Shown here: positions 8,318 to 17,023 of the stretch, one piece after another | How positions within the stretch are numbered: the first letter of the stretch is position 1 | Layout: each line of letters opens with the position of its first letter | DNA from: Ramicandelaber brevisporus | Taxonomy: Eukaryota; Kickxellomycota; Ramicandelaberales; Ramicandelaberaceae | Reading direction: 5' to 3' | Assembly (NCBI GenBank): GCA_025201865.1 | Contig: MU602952.1 | Location: forward strand, 1-29,378 | DNA: 29,378 bases | Position numbers and translations under genes: made by a program | Notes under the pieces: generated by a model | Seen by the model: only the letters and a program-made list of their open reading frames with translations | Told to the model about the DNA's origin: nothing | Database searches by the model: none

Positions 8318-10182
8318 TTATGCTGTCAAACTGGATTCTCGTTTAAGCGACTCGATGACATTAATGGCTTCTCGCAAGACTTGAGGCAGAGTCATCGAGC
8401 TCCAAATGGGATCCAGAAGACGCATTCGATCAACTGCAGCTTTGATTTTCTGATAATCTGCTAGATAGTGTACTACTGTTGAGGTTGGTACTGATATTTT
8501 CATTCTCTCGGAGATGAAATCAGTGGCAGTATTAATCAAAGCGTGTTTGGACAACAGACGTGTTCCATCAAGCATATCATACAGTTGACTGTAAAGTTCC
8601 TTCTGTTCTGCCTCGTATTTGCTTTGCGGCTGTTGTGCTGACTGTGTGAGAATTGGACGCCGGCTATGCTGATTAAATGGTTGCTGTTGTAGCTCTGATA
8701 GAGATGAGCCATATGATGAGGTGTATGTATTATTACGTGGTTGATACTGTCTACGTGGCTGCGAGGATTTGACTTCGTTGATGGCTGTATCAGACGATAG
8801 AGACTGTTGCTGCTCCTGCCCTGGACGGCGCGGCTTCGAGACAATGGTCTCAATTGCAACTGTGGCTGATGATGCAGACTGCTGAACTGGCTGTTGCCGT
8901 TGCTGCCCCAAGTCAATCAGAAAGGCTTTGTAAGTTGATGAAGAATCGACTGCAGCACAACCAAATCCTATGCCTTGAAGAAAAAGACCATCACAAATGT
9001 TGGAAGGTGGGTGTTGATGTGGAGTGGCAGTACGAGTTACAGTGGATGTCATACTGAGGCTGCTGTTGCTGTTGTTGTCAATAGTGAACTTGAACCTAGT
9101 TGTTGTGTCCATGTAGTTAATTGGTCTACGAATTATAATGTGATTCTGTGGAATCGGCGGCAACCCAAAATAGGATTGAGGGATATTGATTGATGAAGCA
9201 GTGCCAATAGCATCTGCCCGTTTCAACGATATGCTCACGCCTATAGCAAGATGGTCGAGGTACGGCCATAAGCCAGATCCAATGCCATAACTAATGACAC
9301 ACTCAGGCAAAAGATGAACAGGCACAAAACAGCAATCAATGGCAGAGACTGGCTGGTTGTTTTTCATGAACGAGAAGCGATGATGAATATCAGCTGAACT
9401 AGTTGGCATATTGAGGCATCGAGCTAAATGAACAGGATCAAACAATCCAACTTCAGCCAGCGGTTCCAATACAGATTCACAATGGTGTTTATTTTCTCCT
9501 TTATAATCACTAACAAGACTGCGATAATGCTGCTCATTGCGGTGTTGCTCTTCTGTTGTACCCAATAAGTTGTATCTGTACCGATCGATCCAATGAACTG
9601 TAGAGTTAATATCTCCAATACCAATGTACAAGGAATGTAACTGTACTTTCTTGAAGCAGTGCCTGATGCATTTTCCAAATACTCTGCGAGCATCAACATG
9701 AGCAGACCAGTTAGAGTGATAGTAGACCACAGCGATATGGACATTCGTGCCACAAATCAACGTAAGTTCATATAAAGCCAGTCTGCTGTGTATATCAGCT
9801 TTGATACTTGTTCGTACTGATTCTGATAGATGAGTTCCATAGACGTCCACAAACTCATCTATTGCTAATGATACTTGAACCACAGATTTAGCATTTGAAT
9901 TTCTAATCGCAATGCCAACTCTGCCATTTCTCAATACAGTTACACTATCGCCACAAAGCAGCTTAATCTCTTCAAACGCTTCAGACGAGAACTCTGTAAA
10001 ACCAATGGCATGACATTGGCTGAGTTGTTTGCTGATTTGTTCTGAAGCAGCCACACCATTTATATCCCGCAAATTTACACAAGCAATGTGCAACATGCCA
10101 TCATCAATATTCGGTTCACAGTCAGATACAGTCTCCTGTTTTGCAATGTAACACACCATATTCTTATAACCAGGCAACGGTT

Positions 10183-10216
<34 letters not shown>

Positions 10217-11716
10217 AGTGGAATGAGTGGTGGACGAATCAGATGCACTGACATTGCCAAGACGAGCATGAACGCGCTGAGAAGCATATCTTTGAATGCG
10301 GCTAGCCAGCTCGCGATTGCTTGCTTGCAGCTGCTGGATGCTGTCTGAGAGCGATAGCTGGCTGACCACAGCTGTTGAAGTGGAGGCTGGCATGACATGT
10401 GCAAATGAAGACGAGCCAGATGACTGACAGTGTTGATTGTTACCACTAGATTGGACAGATTGATTGGATACTCTACTTCGCTTTACAGTGCCAGACTGAA
10501 GGATAGTGCCATCAATAGCTAAATCATGATTGCGTTTCTCAGGCACAGCCTGAGTTGCGGCAGTTGGTGAGTTATTGGACTGCTCTTGCTGTTGCTGTTG
10601 AGCTTGATAAGAAGAGACGGATGGAATTATAGCTGGCGGAGACAGAAAGTGCGGTGGAATGTCAGCACTGTATGGCACCAAGCTTAACTTTGAACCACAC
10701 AAGTTAGTTGAATGCTGTGTTGCTGTTGGTGGTTTTGGTGTTGACGTATTGTCCGCTGATGATACACTAGATGACAATTGATTGCTGCTGCTGACAATGC
10801 TGGTGTTACTTTTGTCGTGTCCAACAACCTTGTAGCGAGCATGGTGGATACCTGTACACACATCCCGATTAAGCAAACCACCAGGAACTGGCGTGTAGGT
10901 TCCACTGGTATCAAGTTGGAACAACTGACTGTCTTGGTATACGGCAGTTACAAGATGTCCAAGGACTTGGTCACAATACATCAGCGCATCCAACTTGTAC
11001 TCATGCTTAATGCCATTTACATCTGAGATAATAATTGTATCATTGGTGGTCATCTCAAAGGAGCTGTCAGGGAAAATTCCAATGTAAAAAGTGGCTGGAG
11101 CAGAGTGATATTTATAACTCAAACTGCTTGGTCTGCATATCTTTGCACACAATGATTTGCCAGTCACTAGTTTCTCCAAGTCACAGTGACCTGATGCTTT
11201 AATTCCAATGGAGTTAATATTAATAATATCGCTATTCTCACATTTACAACTATACAGTTTCTCGACTAACGGGCGGCACAGACGATTATATATATCAGCC
11301 ATACCAACATTCCCTGCGCTCTTTGCAAAGGAATTTAGCAACACATAGATGATACCTTTTTTCTTTGAAGATAGTCGCATTGCTTTATCCAACACGCTGA
11401 TGAAAGAGCTGATGTGATCGTGACTGAGTGACTGAATTGAAGCAGCAAGTTTCGCTATATCGAATGAATGAGATACGAGCTGGCTCGCTAGTAACAAGAA
11501 CGCTTCAAGCAAGTCTCGCCATATGATGTTTTCCAAGTCCAATTCCATATCTTTGATTTTACTCAATATTAAATCCAGATTGCTGATCCACTCAGTGTCT
11601 CGAGCAAGGAATGTCACAATCGCCATGACTTTTGGAGTGCTGATTGATTTGGAGTAAGCTGGCTGAGAACGACGCACAGGTGAGCGAGAGCGACGTGGAC
11701 GAGAATGAGCACTCAT
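8318..11716 (-). CDS. EEP-domain (LINE endonuclease-like) protein with N-terminal USP-like region
   Basis: This is an intact frame of about 1132 residues. Residues about 543-830 look like an endonuclease/exonuclease/phosphatase domain of the AP-endonuclease/non-LTR retrotransposon type. Visible are Asn in ACVNLRD (about 548), Glu in GFTEF (about 575), VVYYHSNW, GDINS (Asp702/Asn704), SAIDCCFVP (Asp794) and LDHLAIGV (Asp821/His822). All the usual metal and catalytic residues appear present, so activity is plausible. No reverse transcriptase follows; the last 300 residues are Gln/Ser-rich with a helical C terminus. Residues about 120-300 resemble the second half of a ubiquitin-specific protease fold (YSCKCENSD, DLEKLV, APATFYIGIF, HEYKLDALMYCDQVLGHL) without a convincing catalytic Cys/His pair. 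The N terminus is basic and RS-rich (RPRRSRSPVRRS). The start is the first ATG; the frame continues open upstream to 11965 through low-complexity Thr/Ala codons from a non-ATG codon. The specific cellular role is unknown. Confidence 0.78.
10187..10216 (-). repeat. Pure CAG repeat (10 units) in the EEP-domain gene
   Basis: Ten uninterrupted CTG units on the plus strand encode a Gln run about 30 residues before the EEP domain. The absence of interrupting codons suggests a length-polymorphic microsatellite. Confidence 0.9.
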
Positions 11717-11782
11717 TGAATGTGTTTGTTGTAATTTGGAGTAGTGATATTGTTGCGATGAATGAGAAAGAAAGAAGGAACA

Positions 11783-11836
11783 AGTTGTTGTTGTTGTTGC
11801 TGCTGCTGCTGATTCAGATTCTGATGCTGCTGCTGC

Positions 11837-11873
<37 letters not shown>

Positions 11874-11874
11874 A
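11783..11874 (-). repeat. (TTG/CTG)n trinucleotide tract upstream of the EEP-domain gene
   Basis: Two trinucleotide blocks of TTG and CTG units are separated by a short GATTCAGATTCTGATG-like interruption. They lie 67-158 bases upstream of the chosen ATG. Read on the minus strand they are CAA/CAG/ACA-type repeats, typical of fungal 5' leaders. The frame in phase with the gene reads Thr and Ala runs, so the tract could be translated only if initiation were at a non-ATG codon or an upstream exon exists. Confidence 0.85.
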
Positions 11875-11965
11875 CTCTCAGAGCAATGCAATGAAGAGAC
11901 AAAGTGGCGCATAAGACCGAATAAGTGATCGACGGTGTATGCTGATATGTCCTTTCGTTTGTCAA

Positions 11966-12436
11966 CTGAGTCTTGCATCACTTGCCTCAATCAACCGCCA
12001 CATTCCAAACAACACTGAAGACAAATCACTTCATTACTGTCGATAATGATCATCCAGACGAGAGGTGAAGTAGACCAGCAACATCGACAGCTGTCTCAGG
12101 AGTGCAAGATGGCTGTCATCACTTGCCATTGGCGCGCTGCTGGAATTACGATGCCATAATGAGCAGACTCGACTGGACTTTGATTGCACAAGTATGCTCC
12201 TCGCTGTGGATTGGCTGATAGAGGCGAAGCTGGCAGGGTGTTAGACGGAAGTAGTGACGAGCTCGCTGTTGGAAGCACAAGATGGTGCGGCTGCCAACCG
12301 GCGATTAGCCGACTGTGGTGGCTCGCCATCGCTCATACGTCAAACAAGCAATCTGATTGAAATGAAACGTGGTAGTGGGAGATGTTGTTGGCAGATTTGT
12401 TTCTTCATCGTTTCGTTTTCGAGAGTCACAACAACA
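11966..12436. other. No gene recognised
   Basis: This stretch upstream of the EEP-domain gene has only short frames without recognisable domains. It probably contains that gene's promoter (minus strand) and possibly the promoter of whatever was encoded at 12437-13018 on the plus strand. Confidence 0.4.
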
Positions 12437-13018
12437 ATGACAGCAAAACAAAACAACAACAACAACGATGGCGACAGTGACAGCGACAGTAGCAGCATCA
12501 GCCTCGATCAGCTACAGAAACAACCGCACTGCAACAGCTTCAGCTGAGTCCGGCTACATCGACCTCGAGCAGGACGATTCAATTCCACTTGCAGTAGGTG
12601 GCCAACACCTGCGCTGCCTAATTCGAGTTAACTTCTGCATATCCCGAGTGTGTCGATGGTGACCCAGGTGTTTCGTACAGTGCAGAGACCAGTTGAGATT
12701 ATCCGCATTATCAAGAGATTGTACACGAAAGATATGAATCCAGCTCCTTATGTTCTATGCAACAACATCTTCAGATGCAGCGGTTGGTGTGTCCGAATCC
12801 ATGACTGCATCGGCAACTGAAGCAAAGAAGAAACGTGGCAGAAAGTCTAATTTCACGGAGAAGGAGCTTGCGGAGCTGCGCGCTGCCTTCATGGAGAACT
12901 CCAGATGCAAGCCGGCACTGACGATGTGAAGCAACGGATTAAGCGAGTCAAGAGCTGGTTCGGCATCTTTTGTAACCCCAATGAAGGTAAAGTACTCTTA
13001 GTCACGGGCAATGAACGT
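12437..13018 (+). pseudogene. Broken or intron-containing gene with a homeodomain-like segment
   Basis: Several short open stretches follow each other on the plus strand in different frames. ATG 12437 opens an Asn/Asp/Ser-rich frame. ATG 12468, one frame over, reads to an acidic GYIDLEQDDSIPLA segment. ATG 12656 reads VEIIRIIKRLYTKDMNPAP. ATG 12750 reads to TGA 12927-12929 and contains KKKRGRKSNFTEKELAELRAAF, resembling the basic arm and helix 1 of a homeodomain. In the next frame, 12903-13018 reads DDVKQRIKRVKSWFGIF, resembling helix 3 (the VKxWF core). A GTAGGT at 12594 and CCCAG at 12663-12667 could be an intron of 74 nt joining the first two parts in phase. The gene is either decayed, frameshifted, or spliced in a way I cannot resolve. 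Confidence 0.35.
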
Positions 13019-13619
13019 GCTGAGTAGCTAACTCTCTTGGTTTTATGTACTTTTAAACGTATTAAACATGATTAAAGACTGTTAACTGTTCTTATGTGTT
13101 TGAAAGAGAGTTGATACAGTTCATCCTCAATCGTAGGCTGCATGTCAAGTGACATCTTGCCTTAGAGCGACTGAAGAAATAGCCGTGTCCAGATAGTGGG
13201 TGTGTCCATCTCCTCCACAGTGAACGGAACAAATGCTCGCACTAGTAGTCTGTGGTGTCAGGATACAGTCGATACTTCAGCGTGTTTGCATACCGAGTTC
13301 GGCGACTGCTTCCCTTTGCAGCTACGAGATGATCTGTTCTGGGGGAATCGTTGTGTTCATAGACAGCGTTTATACGAACAGAAGCAGTCAGAGGTTCAAC
13401 ACGAAACGGAGATGAACAACGGCGGACGAAGTTTCTGTATTAGCTGCTACGGTGCAGTGTGGATGGATTGAGTCGATTTTATTCGCGTTATTTGTTACCA
13501 GAGTGACTGGTTTGCTCTCTCTGATCTCAACTGCTACTCGACTGAAGATTGACCACTACCAACAACTACAAACAGAACAGAACAGAACAACAACCGATCT
13601 ACTTAGCGGCCAACCAGCC
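13019..13619. other. No gene recognised; upstream region of the zinc-finger gene
   Basis: This is A/T-rich sequence to about 13110, then more GC-balanced sequence with overlapping frames at about 13196-13471. One of these begins at ATG 13233 and has 60 codons without recognisable motif. It could be more of the decayed region or the leader of the zinc-finger gene. The last 80 bases are CAA/CAG-rich (CAACAACTACAAACAGAACAG type), typical of the 5' leaders in this window. Confidence 0.35.
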
Positions 13620-14711
13620 ATGTCGACCGTGAAGATCAAGACAGAGCCAACAACAGCAGCAGCAACAGTCGACGTACAAGTCAAACTCGAACAGCACACT
13701 TCAGACATTGACACCAAAGTCGAGTCTGACTCGGAAGAGTATATCAAATCCGAGAATGACGTCGATGACGACGATGAGGATGAAGAGGCCGAGCAGAGCC
13801 AAGTATCTGCCACTTCCAAGAAAAAGCGACGCGTCATCTGCGAATATCCTGGATGCTGCCGCAGTTTCAGATCTGACAGGTATCTTAGAATGCATCGTCA
13901 TGAGCACAGGCTCCAAACCAAGCTTAATATATATGGCAAGACTTACACGCTGATTCGGGAGTCGTTAGATGATCGATGGCCGTGTCCTATTCCAGACTGC
14001 GAAATGACATACAAAACAGTTGATGGTACACGTAAGCATATACGAAGTGGTCATGGTAATACGTTGAGACAGCAGCACCATCGACAACAACAGCCTCTAC
14101 AACAGATAGCCCGACAGAATCTTTATTTCCTTGGTGTGGATGACTTTTATGTGAATAGAGTTCGCCGTGGCTATCATAACACTATTGGAGTGTTCATTTG
14201 TCACGAATGTAAGTTGGTGCCAGAATGCCTGCTAACTCATTTACAACAGAAACATGGATATGATGAGAAATTGATTGACAATGCGATTCTACCAGAGAGT
14301 GCTAGGATTGGTGGAAGCGATCCCAATGGAAACCAGCACACCAGTAATCATCATCTTGCATCAGCTGTTTACGATCCATATCAATGGCGGAGTTCAGACA
14401 TTATCCAAGGTTGGCTGTGTATTACATCCAATTGTGGTTATTCCGGACAAACACTTAGGAGTAAGAGAGCTCACAAAAGAACCTTTCATCAATATGAACA
14501 AATATCGACAGTTCCCGCTCTTGTATTGCGGTTACTTTATTCGAAAACACAAGCTTCATATTTTCTCATTGCTCGGCTAGATAAAATCACCAGCAGCAAC
14601 AATGTCAACTCAAGTAACCCTACTAATCAGTATGATAGCGAGTTTGATATCGATAATGGTGATGAATTAGTGTTGAGTGATTATGGTAGTGATGAGGATG
14701 ATATCCATTAG
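13620..14711 (+). CDS. C2H2 zinc-finger protein with acidic, SUMO-motif-rich N terminus
   Basis: This 363-residue protein is probably nuclear. Residues 1-66 are acidic and contain three psi-K-x-E SUMO-attachment consensus sites: IKTE (K7), VKLE (K22) and IKSE (K43), the last directly followed by an acidic stretch. A KKKRR nuclear-localisation-like cluster follows at 67-71. Then come a C-x4-C-x12-H-x3-H finger (Cys74, Cys79, His92, His96) and a C-x4-C-x12-H-x4-H finger (Cys122, Cys127, His140, His145). Further on are CHECKLVPECLLTHLQQKH and a GWLC-x5-C-x12-13-H-x4-H-like segment. The last two resemble the C-x2-C...HL...H modules seen in fungal DUF3505-type zinc-finger proteins (weak inference). 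The C terminus is acidic (NGDELVLSDYGSDEDD). The start is the first ATG; the frame extends upstream only from a GTG. The target is unknown. The last 115 bases are repeated after the N gap. Confidence 0.85.
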   Translation: MSTVKIKTEPTTAAATVDVQVKLEQHTSDIDTKVESDSEEYIKSENDVDDDDEDEEAEQSQVSATSKKKRRVICEYPGCCRSFRSDRYLRMHRHEHRLQTKLNIYGKTYTLIRESLDDRWPCPIPDCEMTYKTVDGTRKHIRSGHGNTLRQQHHRQQQPLQQIARQNLYFLGVDDFYVNRVRRGYHNTIGVFICHECKLVPECLLTHLQQKHGYDEKLIDNAILPESARIGGSDPNGNQHTSNHHLASAVYDPYQWRSSDIIQGWLCITSNCGYSGQTLRSKRAHKRTFHQYEQISTVPALVLRLLYSKTQASYFLIARLDKITSSNNVNSSNPTNQYDSEFDIDNGDELVLSDYGSDEDDIH

Positions 14712-15004
14712 TCGGAAGCAGTGGCAGAATCTGCAGAACTTCGAATGCTACAATTTAATATGCTTAATATGCCACTGCCAGATAACCCCAGATTAAATAG
14801 CTTGCAGCTTGTCTATTATACAATTTCTTCTTTTAAGCTAACTTAAAGATTATAGTGCGGTGATCCGATTGTATGTGTATAACTCTGATAGTTCGTGAGG
14901 TTTCCTTGTAAGCCGTTAAACAAGAAAAGAGGTTCGATTTAACTTGCATTTTAATCGCGTCAGTTTATTCTTTTGAATTCAGGCGGATTTATCCATTTAC
15001 TCAA
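14597..15004. repeat. 408-bp direct repeat, copy 1 (left of N gap)
   Basis: This copy is identical to 15015-15422 over all 408 positions except one (G at 14727, A at 15145). It contains the last 115 bases of the zinc-finger gene and its downstream sequence. It ends exactly at the N run. Confidence 0.97.
14964..14969 (-). terminator. Duplicate copy of the F-box gene polyadenylation signal
   Basis: TTTATT here is copy 1 of the signal at 15382-15387. It is probably the same genomic base run represented twice because of the assembly duplication. Confidence 0.35.
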
Positions 15005-15014
15005 NNNNNNNNNN
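15005..15014. other. Assembly gap (10 N)
   Basis: Ten undetermined bases are bounded on both sides by the same 408-bp sequence. A gap of fixed small size with identical flanks is the usual mark of two overlapping contigs that a scaffolder joined without merging. Confidence 0.98.
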
Positions 15015-15422
15015 CAACAATGTCAACTCAAGTAACCCTACTAATCAGTATGATAGCGAGTTTGATATCGATAATGGTGATGAATTAGTGTTGAGTGATT
15101 ATGGTAGTGATGAGGATGATATCCATTAGTCGGAAGCAGTGGCAAAATCTGCAGAACTTCGAATGCTACAATTTAATATGCTTAATATGCCACTGCCAGA
15201 TAACCCCAGATTAAATAGCTTGCAGCTTGTCTATTATACAATTTCTTCTTTTAAGCTAACTTAAAGATTATAGTGCGGTGATCCGATTGTATGTGTATAA
15301 CTCTGATAGTTCGTGAGGTTTCCTTGTAAGCCGTTAAACAAGAAAAGAGGTTCGATTTAACTTGCATTTTAATCGCGTCAGTTTATTCTTTTGAATTCAG
15401 GCGGATTTATCCATTTACTCAA
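15015..15422. repeat. 408-bp direct repeat, copy 2 (right of N gap)
   Basis: This is the second copy of 14597-15004. It begins in the middle of the zinc-finger coding sequence (the NNVNSSNPTNQ part), so the zinc-finger tail here (to the stop at 15127-15129) is not a separate gene. It runs to within 18 bases of the stop of the F-box-like gene. Confidence 0.97.
15382..15387 (-). terminator. Polyadenylation signal (AATAAA) for the F-box-like gene
   Basis: TTTATT on the plus strand is AATAAA on the minus strand, 53 bases downstream of the stop of the F-box-like gene. Confidence 0.45.
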
Positions 15423-15439
15423 AATGAAAATGCATAAAG

Positions 15440-17023
15440 TTAAATGATGAGTTTTGGGTATTTCTCTTTGATGACACTCTTGATGTCACCTTTATCTCGA
15501 ATTGTGCATGACTGGAGATGTGGCAGAGCAGCAACCATTTCAAGCACGAGCTCCGCCGACCAGTTACTATCAATCAATGGTGTGCTGATGGTCAAGTAGC
15601 CAATACCCGCCGTGGCATCCTCCTTGGCAGTGTGCCTGTGCTTCTTGAACACATTCATGACCAATTCTGGTTCGGCTAAGGTACATCGCGAGAATACCAT
15701 CATTTGCAGGTTGGGCAGGGCAAGCAACACCTCAAAAAGTCGATGTCCCAGCTTGAATCCAGCCATTTGAACATGTGTCAGTTTGGATGAACGAATATCA
15801 ACCAGGCTGGTTGCTTGGAGCCAGTCGGAGTCCACCAGAGTGGATCGACTGACTTGTAGTATGAAGGAGGTTAAATGTGGAAGGCGGCCAGCTACGCGCT
15901 CCAACATGAACACATCATCAGTACCAACAGTATTGCGAGATAGTCCAGTATTAAGATGTTTCAATTGTGGATTGAGTTCAACCAATTTATCCATAGTGCT
16001 GGGAGTCAACCAACAACCACCACCAAGAATGAGATCCTTCAATTTGGACCATTGTTGGAGAAGTACATTATTGATTGCTGAACTTGCACCTCCACTGCGA
16101 TGGCTACATACATCGTCGGCAGCCATCATCGATTCCATAACCGGGAACTTGGCTGGTGTAAAGTCAGAATAATCATACAAGTGCGGTGAAAGGCAGCAGA
16201 CACGAAGTCTGAGCTCACGAAGCTGACCAAAAACCAATGGATCATCACAGGAGCCAATTGGACTGAAAATTTGCCGATTGCGGATAGCCCTGCATCCATA
16301 CTCTGTTTCCAACTCGTCGATAATTGGAACGTTAGTGAGATGTGGTCCTAGAATTTTCATCTGAGCTGGCGTTGGAAAAATTGTTGAGTAATAGCCGCTC
16401 ATGTCGATTTGTAAGCTGATTGATGGACGAAGCGGTGATATCGTCTGCACAACTGCACTCAAATCGGCCCATGACTTCGTTTGTTTATCTTCTTCTTCGT
16501 ACCCAATGCCAAAGTATATAGTCAGCACTTGCAAAATTCGTTTACTTGGATCACCATGGCGTGCCACCAACACTGTGGCCAATGTCTTCAAATCATATGG
16601 CGGCACGTTTGTCCTCATATTGATCTTCAACAACCGTAATCCATGAAAACCAGCAACAGCGTCCATAAACGTCTGTTTGTCAACATCCTTCATCTCAGAA
16701 GAGATGTCAAATACCATTAATGTGGTATTTGGAAACAGCTGTGCCCAGCTATGCGAGCCGAACTCTGAATGGAGTTTGCCAGATAGGTAAATCGAACGTA
16801 CCAGATGCCCATAGCGAGCGAAGGCGCCACTACGAGTGGGTTCAGCGACATCAATGGTTGCACGAGTAATTGTGTGCCAGACACTGCGAGCAAATATCTC
16901 GTGGAAGTTGCTGGAGACTGTGAGCACCTTGACGGCCTCATTGCCTTCAAAGTAGAGTGTCAAGAACTCGAGGAGATCTAGTGGCAGACCAAACAGGCGG
17001 AAGTAACTCATAACGGTGGTCAT
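15440..17023 (-). CDS. F-box-like / leucine-rich repeat protein
   Basis: This 527-residue protein has the layout of fungal F-box proteins. The N-terminal LFGLPLDLLEFLTLYFEGNEAVKVLTVSSNFHEIFARSVWHTIT (about 10-53) matches the F-box pattern (LP-x-ELL...L...D-x...L..VS+.F..I....+W). Next is a RYGHLVRSIYLSG segment (about 69-81), as often seen after the F-box. A series of irregular leucine-rich units follows (for example LHGLRLLKI, LRELRLRVCCL, WSKLKDLILGG, NPQLKHLNTGL, LPHLTSFILQV, LPNLQMMVFSRC, LPHLQSCTI). F-box proteins bring substrates to SCF ubiquitin ligases; the substrate is unknown, and the F-box is weak enough that SKP1 binding needs a test. The start is the first ATG (MTTVMSYF). The gene is intronless, convergent with the zinc-finger gene and divergent from the armadillo-like gene (400 bp between starts). 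Confidence 0.8.
   Translation of the reverse strand: MTTVMSYFRLFGLPLDLLEFLTLYFEGNEAVKVLTVSSNFHEIFARSVWHTITRATIDVAEPTRSGAFARYGHLVRSIYLSGKLHSEFGSHSWAQLFPNTTLMVFDISSEMKDVDKQTFMDAVAGFHGLRLLKINMRTNVPPYDLKTLATVLVARHGDPSKRILQVLTIYFGIGYEEEDKQTKSWADLSAVVQTISPLRPSISLQIDMSGYYSTIFPTPAQMKILGPHLTNVPIIDELETEYGCRAIRNRQIFSPIGSCDDPLVFGQLRELRLRVCCLSPHLYDYSDFTPAKFPVMESMMAADDVCSHRSGGASSAINNVLLQQWSKLKDLILGGGCWLTPSTMDKLVELNPQLKHLNTGLSRNTVGTDDVFMLERVAGRLPHLTSFILQVSRSTLVDSDWLQATSLVDIRSSKLTHVQMAGFKLGHRLFEVLLALPNLQMMVFSRCTLAEPELVMNVFKKHRHTAKEDATAGIGYLTISTPLIDSNWSAELVLEMVAALPHLQSCTIRDKGDIKSVIKEKYPKLII

Noticed and set aside
8975-9193. Plus-strand frames overlapping the EEP-domain gene (8854-9193, 10778-11026, 11644-11928)
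   Set aside because: They are short shadow frames with composition dictated by the minus-strand gene and have no motifs.
8318-11965. Full-length non-LTR retrotransposon
   Set aside because: No reverse transcriptase motif (YADD-type), RNase H, zinc knuckle or poly(A) tail occurs in any frame near the EEP domain. The gene also has non-retroelement N- and C-terminal regions.
13196-13471. 91-codon Cys-rich frame upstream of the zinc-finger gene
   Set aside because: It starts at GTG, has no recognised motif and an alternative frame overlaps it. It was left as possible decayed coding DNA, not called as a gene.
14920-14960. tRNA-like GGTTCGATT (B-box-like) near 14930
   Set aside because: No A box at the right distance, no acceptor stem pairing and no cloverleaf could be drawn.
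15015-15129. Second copy of the zinc-finger C terminus as a separate gene
   Set aside because: It begins mid-coding at the N gap without a start and is identical to the first copy. It is explained by the unmerged contig overlap.
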